Part shown: in pieces, positions 7,803 to 14,541 of the stretch
Position numbering within the stretch: the first letter of the stretch is position 1
Layout: each line of letters starts with the position of its first letter
From: JBEIFW01 sp044370695
Lineage (GTDB): Bacteria; Actinomycetota; Acidimicrobiia; Acidimicrobiales; Ilumatobacteraceae
Reading direction: 5' to 3'
DNA length: 28,307 nucleotides
Assembly: GCA_044370695.1 (NCBI GenBank)
Contig: JBILVB010000031.1
Location: 1-28,307, forward strand
Notes under the pieces: model-generated
Told to the model about the DNA's origin: nothing
The model's database searches: none
Seen by the model: the letters and a program-made list of their open reading frames with translations, nothing else
Position numbers and translations under genes: made by a program

Positions 7803-9071
7803 GTGGACTTCGAACTGCCGCCCGAGGACGACCCGCGGCGTGTCGCCGTGCGGAGCTGGCTCGCCGAGCATCCCCGCCCGAGCGGGCGCGAGCTGGCCGA
7901 GGCCGGCTACGTGGTGCCGCACTGGCCCCACCCCTACGGCCTGGGCGCCGACCCCATCCATCAGCTGATCATCGACGACGAGCTCGACCGGGCCGGGGTG
8001 CGCCGGCCGGAGAACGGGATCGGCATCGGGTGGGCAGCGCCGACGATCTACCTCGCCGGCACCGACGCGCAACGCGACCGGTTCCTCGCTCCGATCTTCT
8101 CGGGCGAGGAGCACTGGTGCCAGATGTTCTCCGAGCCCGATGCCGGCTCGGACCTCGCGAACCTGGCCACGCGCGCCGTGCGTGACGGCGACGAGTACGT
8201 CGTCAACGGCTCGAAGATCTGGACCAGCGGTGGGCACCGCTCGGCGTTCGGGATACTGATCGCCCGGACCGACCCGGAGGCGCCCAAGCACAAGGGGCTG
8301 TCGTACTTCGTCTGTCCGACGGACCTCCCCGGTCTCACCATGCAGCCGATCGTCGACATGACCACGGTGCACTCGTTCAACCAGTGCTTCTTCGACGACG
8401 TGCGGATCCCGGCCAGTCTGCGGGTCGGTGAGGAAGGCGACGGTTGGCGACTGGCGAAGATGACCTTGGCGAACGAGCGCGTCGGGCTCTCCTCGGGCGG
8501 CGTGCTGTGGGGCGGCGGACCGACGATGGCCGATCTCGTCGGTCTGGTGCGCGCAGCGGGCGGGGTGCGAGACGACCGGCTGCGCCAGGAGATCGCCCGG
8601 CTCCATGCCGAAGCGACGGTGCTGTGGCTCAACCAGATGCGGACCGTCACGGCCCGGGTGCAGGGTCGCGCACCCGGACCGGAGGCATCGGTCCAGAAGC
8701 TCATGGCCGACGAGCACGGGCAGCGGGTCATGGCACTCGTCGCCCGGTTGGCGGGTGCCGACGCGATGCTCGAGGGCAGCGGCATCCCGGGGACGTTGCG
8801 CCCCAACGCCCGCGGGATCGGGACCGGGGCGACGTTCGACCGCTCGCAGTTCCCCGACGTGGATCCCGTCTGGTACTACGGCCAGTTGTTCGCCCCGGCG
8901 CTCACGATCGGCGGCGGCACGTTCGCCATCCAGCGCAACATCGTCGGTGAGCACGTGCTCGGCCTGCCACGTGAGCCCGACGTGGAGAAGGGACTGGGTT
9001 GGGCCCAGCTCCGCTCCGTCGGAGCGACCGCCGAGCGGGTCCGACGGAGTGGAGCGGACCCGGTCGACTGA
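7803..9071 (+). CDS. Acyl-CoA dehydrogenase
   Basis: 422 residues, an FAD flavoenzyme that introduces the alpha,beta double bond in acyl-CoA thioesters. Seen: the family signature MFSEPDAGSD at 108-117, KIWTSGGH in the middle beta domain, and a C-terminal helical domain ending with IGGGTFAIQRNIVGEHVLGLPRE, typical of the actinobacterial FadE-type group. The N-terminal helical domain is shortened compared with medium-chain enzymes. The start is GTG. It follows the CoA-transferase by 43 bases, and together they suggest catabolism of an acid activated by CoA transfer. Substrate chain length cannot be assigned; I could not place the catalytic base with confidence. Confidence 0.93.
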   Translation: MDFELPPEDDPRRVAVRSWLAEHPRPSGRELAEAGYVVPHWPHPYGLGADPIHQLIIDDELDRAGVRRPENGIGIGWAAPTIYLAGTDAQRDRFLAPIFSGEEHWCQMFSEPDAGSDLANLATRAVRDGDEYVVNGSKIWTSGGHRSAFGILIARTDPEAPKHKGLSYFVCPTDLPGLTMQPIVDMTTVHSFNQCFFDDVRIPASLRVGEEGDGWRLAKMTLANERVGLSSGGVLWGGGPTMADLVGLVRAAGGVRDDRLRQEIARLHAEATVLWLNQMRTVTARVQGRAPGPEASVQKLMADEHGQRVMALVARLAGADAMLEGSGIPGTLRPNARGIGTGATFDRSQFPDVDPVWYYGQLFAPALTIGGGTFAIQRNIVGEHVLGLPREPDVEKGLGWAQLRSVGATAERVRRSGADPVD

Positions 9072-9080
9072 CGATCGCTG

Positions 9081-9108
9081 CCGTGGACCGACGAGGCTCA
9101 GTCCACGG
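9081..9108. terminator. Inverted repeat between convergent genes, possible bidirectional terminator
   Basis: CCGTGGAC at 9081-9088 and GTCCACGG at 9101-9108 form a perfect 8-bp stem with a 12-base loop. It lies at the meeting point of the acyl-CoA dehydrogenase and the SGNH membrane gene and overlaps the last codons of the latter. There is no T-run, so it is not a classical intrinsic terminator; many actinobacterial terminators lack one. Confidence 0.4.
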
Positions 9109-11344
9109 TGATCATCAACGCCCGTCGTGTTCGCCGGGCTCGGTCGTGCACCGCAGCGCGGGCGGCGACGATGCCGCCGATCGCCAGGGTCCAGGTCGCG
9201 GCGAGCAGCACGAGAGCCGGTACCAACACGCCCAGCAGTGCTCGTCCGGTCCGGCAGGCCGACCACGCCGACTCCCAGCCCGGGCCGGCCGCGACGCACG
9301 GGGGCGAGCCGATCGCACCCAGACGGGTCGACGGGCGCGCGTCGATGTCGGCGACGGTGCCCCGGGCCCGGAACGGGTTCGGGGACAGGGCGAACGACGA
9401 CCCGGCGATGCGGTCGCGGTTCGTCTCGATCCAGCTGGTGATCCGCTGCGCGATGGCCCGGTGGCCGGCGGCGTTGGGATGGAAGCTGTTGTGGAACCAG
9501 TTGCGGGGGTTGGCGATCTCGCGGAGCGCGCCCGACACGGGGTTGGCCCCGATGTAGTTGAGGTACCACCCCTCGGCGGGCACGAACGGGCCGTCGGCGC
9601 CGAGCCGGTCGCAGATCCGGTGGCCGTCGAAGGCCTCCTGCAGGTCGAGGACGTCGAAGCCGGCCGGGCGAGCGGCCGTGGCGACGGCCTCGTTGAGCAC
9701 TCCGACGAAGCGCCGGAGTGCCTCGTGCTCGCGGCTGCTCAAGGCCGATGCGCCACAACGGTCGGCGGCCAGGGGGATCGGATACGGCACGATCAGTACG
9801 GGCACGTCGGGACCGATCACGGCGCGCAGGTGCGCGAACGACCGGCGCAGCCCGACGTCGATCCCGTCGGGTGCGGAGACGTCGGTCACCCAGGCGTCGA
9901 CCACCTCGGCGCAGTTGCCGAGCGAGACGCAACTGCCGGCGATCGTGCCGAACCCGGCGTCGTTGCCGCCGATGCTGAGCAGCACCAGACCGCGGGCCGG
10001 GAGCGCCAGACGCAGCCGGTCGTCGAGCTGTTCGAGCTGCGTCGCCCCGGTCCGCCAGCGACCGTCGTCGCGCAGCCGGGCCGGGGCGCCGAGCGGTTCA
10101 CCCGGATGCTGCGGTCGGTCGTCGAGGTCTGCGGTCGCCGCACCGGAACAGGCGAGGAAGATCAGGCTGTCCATCCCGGTCCGGTCCACGAAGTCCGGCC
10201 CGACGAGCAGCGGTCCGTAGGCGCTCGGCGCGCGCCGGCACTCGTTGGCCCCACGGACGTTCGTGCCCTCGTAGAACTGCTTCGCACCCTCCCCGGAGAT
10301 GTAGGAGTCCCCGAGCACCACCAGGGTGGTGTCCCCCGGCCGGACGGGGCGCACCAGCGTCGTGGCCTCGGGCCCGTCGAGCGCGACCGTGCCCGGCGTC
10401 AGCGCCCAGGCGAGCGAGACGATGGCGAGCGCGGCGACGGTGTCGGCGACGTTGTTCGCAGCGATCACCGTCACGGCGAGTGTGAGCAGCACGAGGCCGA
10501 TCACGACGAGGTCGGCATCGAGCTCGAGCCGGCGTACCGCCCACACCGCCACCGCGACCACGACCAGTGCACTCGCAGCGAGCGCGAGCACTGCGACGAC
10601 CCGGAACCGTCGCCACAGGTCGGCCGCCGGGTAGCCGTCGTCGCCGGCGGTGGCGCCGGTGCGGTGCTCCCACCAGGCCCACCACCGCTCGGCGCGCTCG
10701 CGCAACCAGGCGACCGGGGGCCAGGCGTGCCGGCGGCTCGGCACCGGCCGGGTGGGTTCGTCGTCCGGGGCACGACGGGTCAGCACGGCACCGGAGACGA
10801 GCGTCAGCGCGAGGTACGTGACCAACCCGGCGGCGCCGACGGCGCCCAGGGTGCCGTCGTCGCGATAGCGGGCCAGCCCCCACCACCACAGCCCGGCGGC
10901 GAGGACGACGAGCGGCGGGCCGCCGAGGGTGGCCGCCGTGCGTGCTTCCCGGAGTCGCTTCGCGATCCCGGCCACACCGGCCAGGAGCAGGCCGACGGCC
11001 ACGTACAGCGCCGTTGCGGCCGGGAGGCCGAGGTCGGTGGTGACGTCGTCGCGGCGGCTGAGCGCGAGCCCGACCGCGATCGCTGCGAGGTACAGCAGCG
11101 TGCCGGTCGCGGTCTTGCGGGCCGGGACGACGCGGTTCCAGATCACGATCAGAGCGAACGCGACCGTGATCGCGGTGACGAGCGCGGCCGGGCGACCGGA
11201 CGCCGCCGACCACTTGACGACGAGCGCACCGACCACGACGGCGCCGACGCGGACCGCGACCACCGCAGACTGCGCGGGGCGCCAGCGCCAGGCGACGAGC
11301 GAGCGGACCAGCCGTCGCAGCGACCGTGAGGTGGTGGCGCGCAT
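9098..11344 (-). CDS. Multi-spanning membrane protein with C-terminal SGNH/GDSL hydrolase domain
   Basis: 748 residues. The N-terminal 320 residues hold about eight or nine hydrophobic segments (near 27-46, 54-72, 82-97, 107-125, 167-189, 249-270, 278-297). The SGNH domain follows at about 335-650: block I GDSYISGEG at 345-353 with the nucleophilic Ser, block III GGND at 459-462, and block V HPN with the catalytic His at 622. Where SGNH enzymes normally carry Asp three residues before that His, this protein has Asn619 (NSFH), so it may use a Ser-His dyad with a backbone carbonyl, as described for some Streptomyces esterases. A further hydrophobic segment at 702-731 ends the chain. The likely role is de-esterification or acyl transfer on an extracytoplasmic lipid or cell-wall substrate. 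AAGGAG (complement of 11349-11354) precedes the ATG. Confidence 0.85.
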   Translation of the reverse strand: MRATTSRSLRRLVRSLVAWRWRPAQSAVVAVRVGAVVVGALVVKWSAASGRPAALVTAITVAFALIVIWNRVVPARKTATGTLLYLAAIAVGLALSRRDDVTTDLGLPAATALYVAVGLLLAGVAGIAKRLREARTAATLGGPPLVVLAAGLWWWGLARYRDDGTLGAVGAAGLVTYLALTLVSGAVLTRRAPDDEPTRPVPSRRHAWPPVAWLRERAERWWAWWEHRTGATAGDDGYPAADLWRRFRVVAVLALAASALVVVAVAVWAVRRLELDADLVVIGLVLLTLAVTVIAANNVADTVAALAIVSLAWALTPGTVALDGPEATTLVRPVRPGDTTLVVLGDSYISGEGAKQFYEGTNVRGANECRRAPSAYGPLLVGPDFVDRTGMDSLIFLACSGAATADLDDRPQHPGEPLGAPARLRDDGRWRTGATQLEQLDDRLRLALPARGLVLLSIGGNDAGFGTIAGSCVSLGNCAEVVDAWVTDVSAPDGIDVGLRRSFAHLRAVIGPDVPVLIVPYPIPLAADRCGASALSSREHEALRRFVGVLNEAVATAARPAGFDVLDLQEAFDGHRICDRLGADGPFVPAEGWYLNYIGANPVSGALREIANPRNWFHNSFHPNAAGHRAIAQRITSWIETNRDRIAGSSFALSPNPFRARGTVADIDARPSTRLGAIGSPPCVAAGPGWESAWSACRTGRALLGVLVPALVLLAATWTLAIGGIVAARAAVHDRARRTRRALMITVD

Positions 11345-11447
11345 CCCGCTCCTTCCCGGTGGGTTCGAAGCAGCCTCGCAGTCCGGCCGCGGGTCCGGGT
11401 GGACGATCCGTTCGCCGTCGTGGCCGCCGCCGGGCTACACCGGGGCC

Positions 11448-12461
11448 ATGAGCACCGCTGCGAACCCTGCCGACGAGTTCTTCCACGCGGTCGGCGACCA
11501 CGCCGCCTGGAGCGAGAGCTACTACTTCAACTTCGTCGACCACCGCACGGGGGTGGGGGCGTTCACGCGGATGGGGTTCCGGCCCAACGACGGCTGGGCC
11601 GACGCGCTGCACGCGGTGTACCTGCCCGAGGGCCGGGTGGCGTTCACCTACGGCCGTCGGACGGATCTGTCCCCAGCGGTGGTCGACGGGCTCGGCGCCG
11701 CCGACCCGACGGTCGGCAACCTGGTGTTGCGGCGCGGCGAGCCGTTCCGCACCTGGGGGATCTCGTACCACGGTGAGGCCCAGGACATGACCGACCCGAC
11801 CGTGATGCTGGCCGCCACGAAGGACCGCCCGGCCGGGTGGTTCCGGGCGTCACGGCTGGACATGGACGTGACGTTCGAGGCCTTCGCCGGCCCGCACTAC
11901 GCCGTCGGCGGCGCGCAGGGCCATTTCGAGCAGACCGGGCGGGTCACCGGCACCGTCCGCCTCGACGGTGCGCAGTGGGAGCTCGACGCGCTGGGTGTCC
12001 GGGACAAGTCGTGGGGGCCGCGCACCTGGCAGGGGCCGAGCGGGTCGGCGGCCAAGGCCGCAGGCCCGGCCGCGACCGAGTCGGGCTGCTTCCTCAACTG
12101 GTTCTCGATGAACTTCGGCCCGGACCTGGCGCTCGGCGGGGCGTGCGGGCGCACGGCGGATGGCACGCTGCGGGGCAAGGGCTGGATCCAGCGCGACGGC
12201 GACACCATCGACCTGACCGACGTCGTGATCACGACCGAGTACGACCCGTCGAACCCGTTGCTGCACCGCACCGTCGAGTTGCAGGCCACCGATGCCGCCG
12301 GGGCGACGATGGTGGTCACCGGCGAGGTGCTCACGATCTGCCCGACCAAGATCCCCCGCCGAGACGGGGTCACCTTCGTGAACGAGGGCCTGGCCCGGTT
12401 CCACACCGAGGGCCGCACCGGCTTTGGTATCGCCGAGCACTGGCACGCCGTACCCCGCTGA
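11448..12461 (+). CDS. DUF7064/DUF7065-like protein (lipocalin-type beta fold suspected)
   Basis: 337 residues, soluble, with no signal peptide. The motif RDKSWGPRTW at 185-194 and the pattern of an N-terminal half ending in a Gly-rich AGPHYAVGGAQGHFEQTGRV segment recall actinobacterial proteins annotated as DUF7064/DUF7065, related to hydroxyneurosporene-dehydrogenase-like (CrtC/AttH) beta-barrel proteins. Members often lie near acyl-CoA and steroid metabolism genes, and the neighbours here would fit that. No catalytic residues can be assigned. The ATG chosen follows a weak GGGG; an earlier in-frame start would run into the promoter region of the divergent membrane gene. The family call is from memory of the motif and is moderately sure. 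Confidence 0.65.
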   Translation: MSTAANPADEFFHAVGDHAAWSESYYFNFVDHRTGVGAFTRMGFRPNDGWADALHAVYLPEGRVAFTYGRRTDLSPAVVDGLGAADPTVGNLVLRRGEPFRTWGISYHGEAQDMTDPTVMLAATKDRPAGWFRASRLDMDVTFEAFAGPHYAVGGAQGHFEQTGRVTGTVRLDGAQWELDALGVRDKSWGPRTWQGPSGSAAKAAGPAATESGCFLNWFSMNFGPDLALGGACGRTADGTLRGKGWIQRDGDTIDLTDVVITTEYDPSNPLLHRTVELQATDAAGATMVVTGEVLTICPTKIPRRDGVTFVNEGLARFHTEGRTGFGIAEHWHAVPR

Positions 12462-12488
12462 ACGATCCTCGATCGGGGGTACCGGGGT

Positions 12489-12502
12489 GCCGGCAAGCCG
12501 GC
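12489..12502 (-). terminator. Small GC hairpin after tRNA-Lys
   Basis: GCCGG-CAAG-CCGGC forms a 5-bp stem with a four-base loop, starting 11 bases beyond the 3' end of the tRNA-Lys gene. It could stop tRNA transcription or the convergent DUF7064-like gene. No T-run follows, so support is weak. Confidence 0.25.
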
Positions 12503-12512
12503 CCGGTCGTCG

Positions 12513-12587
12513 TGGTGCCCCCCCAGGGATTCGAACCCTGAACCTGCGGATTAAGAGTCCGTTGCTCTGCCATTGAGCTAGAGGGGC
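12513..12587 (-). tRNA. tRNA-Lys (anticodon CUU)
   Basis: Reading the minus strand, the acceptor GCCCCTC pairs with GGGGGGC. The D arm is GCTC...GAGC, the anticodon loop CTCTTAA gives anticodon CTT, and the T arm is CAGGG-TTCGAAT-CCCTG. The CCA end is encoded (12513-12515). One mismatch (A-C) closes the outer end of the anticodon stem. It reads AAG, the dominant lysine codon in a GC-rich genome. It lies 55 bases after tRNA-His and may share its transcript. Confidence 0.96.
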
Positions 12588-12642
12588 GGCGGGCGCCGAA
12601 GTGTAGGACCCGGCCCGAGAGCGGGGCGAACACGCCGGAACC

Positions 12643-12720
12643 TGGGGTGACCGAGGGGAATCGAACCCCCGACCTTCAGGGCCACAACCTGACGCTCTAA
12701 CCGACTGAGCTACGGCCACC
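12643..12720 (-). tRNA. tRNA-His (anticodon GUG)
   Basis: The acceptor GTGGCCG pairs with CGGTCAC. The anticodon stem TCAGG/CCTGA carries loop TTGTGGC with anticodon GTG, and the T arm contains GGTTCGATTCC. The histidine identity elements are present: the extra G-1 (complement of 12720) opposite C73 (complement of 12646). CCA is encoded at 12643-12645. It is the first of two minus-strand tRNA genes and is divergent from the DUF983-like gene. Confidence 0.96.
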
Positions 12721-12810
12721 AGGGACGATGAAGTCTGCCACCGCGCCCGGGGGGTTGCCACCCGGATCGGGACCGAGCACGGACGTCGGTGGCGATCGTC
12801 CGAGCGGCGG

Positions 12811-12816
12811 TACGTT
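12811..12816 (+). promoter_or_regulatory. Candidate -10 box of the DUF983-like gene
   Basis: TACGTT fits TANNNT and ends 8 bases before the ATG at 12825, the same distance as in lexA. It supports that ATG over the earlier in-frame GTG at 12789. No -35 is evident. Confidence 0.35.
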
Positions 12817-12824
12817 GCCCGTCC

Positions 12825-13274
12825 ATGGCGCATCGACCAGCCCGGCCGTCGCTGCCCCGGATGACGGCTCGGGCCCTGCGGCGCCGTTGTCCCTGGTGCG
12901 GTGGGCGGGCCTGGTTCGACGGCTGGTTCCGAATGCGGGCCCGGTGCCGGACGTGCGGGTACCGGTGGGAGCGCCAACCCGGCTTCTCGCTCGGCGCGAC
13001 CACGGTCAACACGATCGTGACGTTCGGGCTGTTCGGACTGGTGATCCTGGTCGGCTGCATCGCCACCTACCCCGACATCGCCACCGTCCCGATCCTCGTG
13101 GCGTCGATCGCCGTCGCCGTCGTCGTGCCCATCGTCTTCTACCCCGTCTCGTACACGGTCTGGGCGGCGATCGACCTGGCGATGCGCCCGCTCGAGCCGG
13201 CGGAGCGGGCCGATGCCGCCCGCGCCCTGGTGGGCGGGGACCGTGACGCCGGACCGAACCCCGGTAGTACTTGA
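12825..13274 (+). CDS. DUF983-like zinc-ribbon membrane protein
   Basis: 149 residues. An N-terminal zinc ribbon with CPWC (Cys22, Cys25) and CRTC (Cys41, Cys44) is followed by two hydrophobic segments at about 60-82 and 88-112 and a short acidic cytoplasmic tail. This layout and the WFRMRxRCxxCGYRWER text match the DUF983 family, whose function is unknown. The ATG is preferred because a TANNNT box lies 8 bases upstream; a GTG at 12789 would add 12 residues. The stop codon overlaps the -35 of the recA promoter, so the two genes are packed tightly but separately controlled. Confidence 0.8.
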   Translation: MAHRPARPSLPRMTARALRRRCPWCGGRAWFDGWFRMRARCRTCGYRWERQPGFSLGATTVNTIVTFGLFGLVILVGCIATYPDIATVPILVASIAVAVVVPIVFYPVSYTVWAAIDLAMRPLEPAERADAARALVGGDRDAGPNPGST

Positions 13275-13299
13275 GCGAACCGGTGTTCGAAGTTACGCT
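13271..13299 (+). promoter_or_regulatory. recA promoter with LexA (SOS) box in the spacer
   Basis: TTGAGC at 13271-13276 and TACGCT at 13294-13299 form a -35/-10 pair with exactly 17 bp between. The spacer contains GAACCGGTGTTC at 13277-13288, a perfect GAAC-N4-GTTC LexA operator as known in actinobacteria, followed by GA as in the extended consensus. LexA bound here would block RNA polymerase directly. The likely leader is about 145-150 bases. A 10-bp palindrome TTCGGCCGAA follows at 13307-13316, of unknown meaning. Confidence 0.85.
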
Positions 13300-13399
13300 G
13301 CTGTCGTTCGGCCGAAACCCCGTGACACCCCCTCCCTAGGGTGCCAGTTGGGAGCCCGGTCGGGCGCCCGAGTCGGGGCCGTGCGAGGCGGCCCTCTGC

Positions 13400-13423
13400 A
13401 CCGCAGGCACCACCGCAGGCACC
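13400..13423 (+). repeat. Two tandem 12-bp repeats in the recA leader
   Basis: ACCGCAGGCACC occurs twice back to back, followed by a partial third copy (ACCGCC). It lies in the untranslated leader shortly before the recA ribosome binding site. No function is evident; slippage could vary the leader length between strains. Confidence 0.5.
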
Positions 13424-13453
13424 ACCGCCGGGTCACCGGCAAGGAGACGGACC

Positions 13454-14491
13454 ATGGCAGCAGACCGTGACAAGGCGCTCGATCTTGCGCTCTCGCAGAT
13501 CGACAAGCAGTTCGGCAAGGGCTCGATCATGCGGATGGGGGAGAAGCAGTCGATGGCCATCGAGGCCGTGTCGACCGGCGCTCTCGCGCTCGATCTGGCC
13601 CTGGGTATCGGCGGCGTCCCCCGAGGGCGGGTCGTCGAGATCTTCGGGCCGGAGTCGTCGGGCAAGTCCACCTTGGCGCTCCACATCGTGGCCGAGGCCC
13701 AACGCAACGGGGGCATCTGCGCCTACATCGACGCCGAACACGCGATGGACCCGCAGTACGCCAAGGCGATCGGGGTCGACATCGACGAACTGCTGATCTC
13801 CCAGCCCGATACGGGCGAGCAGGCGCTCGAGATCACCGACATGCTGGTTCGCTCCGGTGCGCTCGACATCGTCGTGATCGACTCGGTGGCGGCGCTCACC
13901 CCGCGTGCCGAGATCGAAGGTGAGATGGGCGACACGCACGTCGGTCTGCAGGCCCGGTTGATGAGCCAGGCCCTGCGCAAGCTCACCGGGAGTCTGAACA
14001 AGTCGAAGACGATCGCCGTGTTCATCAACCAGCTTCGGGAGAAGGTCGGCGTGATGTTCGGCTCACCCGAAACCACGCCGGGTGGCCGGGCGCTGAAGTT
14101 CTACTCGTCGGTCCGGCTCGACATCCGGCGTATCGAGTCGATCAAGGACGGCGTCGAGGTCGTGGGCAACCGCACGCGGGTGAAGGTCGTCAAGAACAAG
14201 GTGGCCCCGCCGTTCCGCCAGGCCGAGTTCGACATCATGTACGGCCGCGGCATCAGCCGCGAGGGTTCGCTGCTCGACATGTCGGTCGATCTCGGGATCG
14301 TGAAGAAGTCGGGCGCTTGGTACACCTACGACGGCGAACAGCTCGGGCAGGGCCGGGAGAACGCCAAGCAGTTCCTCTCGGACAACCCCGAGGTCATGGT
14401 CGAGATCAGCGAGCGAGTTCGTGCCAAGGCCGGGCTGTCGACGGGCGATGCGTTCAGCGCCGCCGACGAGGAGCCCATCAAGCTCGACTGA
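13454..14491 (+). CDS. recA: Recombinase RecA
   Basis: 345 residues, the standard length, with no intein. RecA polymerises on single-stranded DNA, drives strand exchange and stimulates LexA self-cleavage. Seen: the N-terminal oligomerisation helix (DLALSQIDKQFGKGSIMRMG), Walker A GPESSGKST at 65-73, DAEHAMDP, Walker B (IVVIDSVAAL) and the DNA-binding loop 2 region ending in GSPETTPGGRALKF. The ATG follows AAGGAG at 13441-13446 with ideal spacing. It is SOS-controlled through the LexA box in its promoter. In many actinobacteria recX follows; here miaB follows after 50 bases and no recX is seen. Confidence 0.99.
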   Translation: MAADRDKALDLALSQIDKQFGKGSIMRMGEKQSMAIEAVSTGALALDLALGIGGVPRGRVVEIFGPESSGKSTLALHIVAEAQRNGGICAYIDAEHAMDPQYAKAIGVDIDELLISQPDTGEQALEITDMLVRSGALDIVVIDSVAALTPRAEIEGEMGDTHVGLQARLMSQALRKLTGSLNKSKTIAVFINQLREKVGVMFGSPETTPGGRALKFYSSVRLDIRRIESIKDGVEVVGNRTRVKVVKNKVAPPFRQAEFDIMYGRGISREGSLLDMSVDLGIVKKSGAWYTYDGEQLGQGRENAKQFLSDNPEVMVEISERVRAKAGLSTGDAFSAADEEPIKLD

Positions 14492-14525
14492 TCGGGTCGG
14501 CCGGTCCCGTGGCCATGGCGCTCGG

Positions 14526-14531
14526 TAGCAT
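14526..14531 (+). promoter_or_regulatory. Candidate -10 box of miaB
   Basis: TAGCAT fits TANNNT and ends 10 bases before the miaB ATG at 14542, which has no ribosome binding site. If used, the transcript leader would be only a few bases long. An in-frame ATG at 14515 lies upstream of this box. Confidence 0.3.
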
Positions 14532-14541
14532 TCCGGGCGCC

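Noticed and set aside
7431..9932. An 833-codon minus-strand frame across the acyl-CoA dehydrogenase
   Set aside because: It crosses two genes that have clear family motifs and has none of its own.
8999..11329. A 776-codon frame antisense to the SGNH membrane protein
   Set aside because: Charged low-complexity text with no domain, while the other strand shows membrane segments and GDSL/GGND/HPN motifs.
12462..12720. An integration site with mobile element at the tRNA pair
   Set aside because: No integrase gene and no duplicated tRNA 3' end are visible nearby.
13307..13316. TTCGGCCGAA palindrome as a second LexA site in the recA leader
   Set aside because: The half-sites are inverted relative to GAAC-N4-GTTC and the spacing is wrong.
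13400..13423. Tandem 12-bp repeats before recA as a CRISPR-like or satellite array
   Set aside because: Only two full copies with no spacers; an ordinary short duplication.
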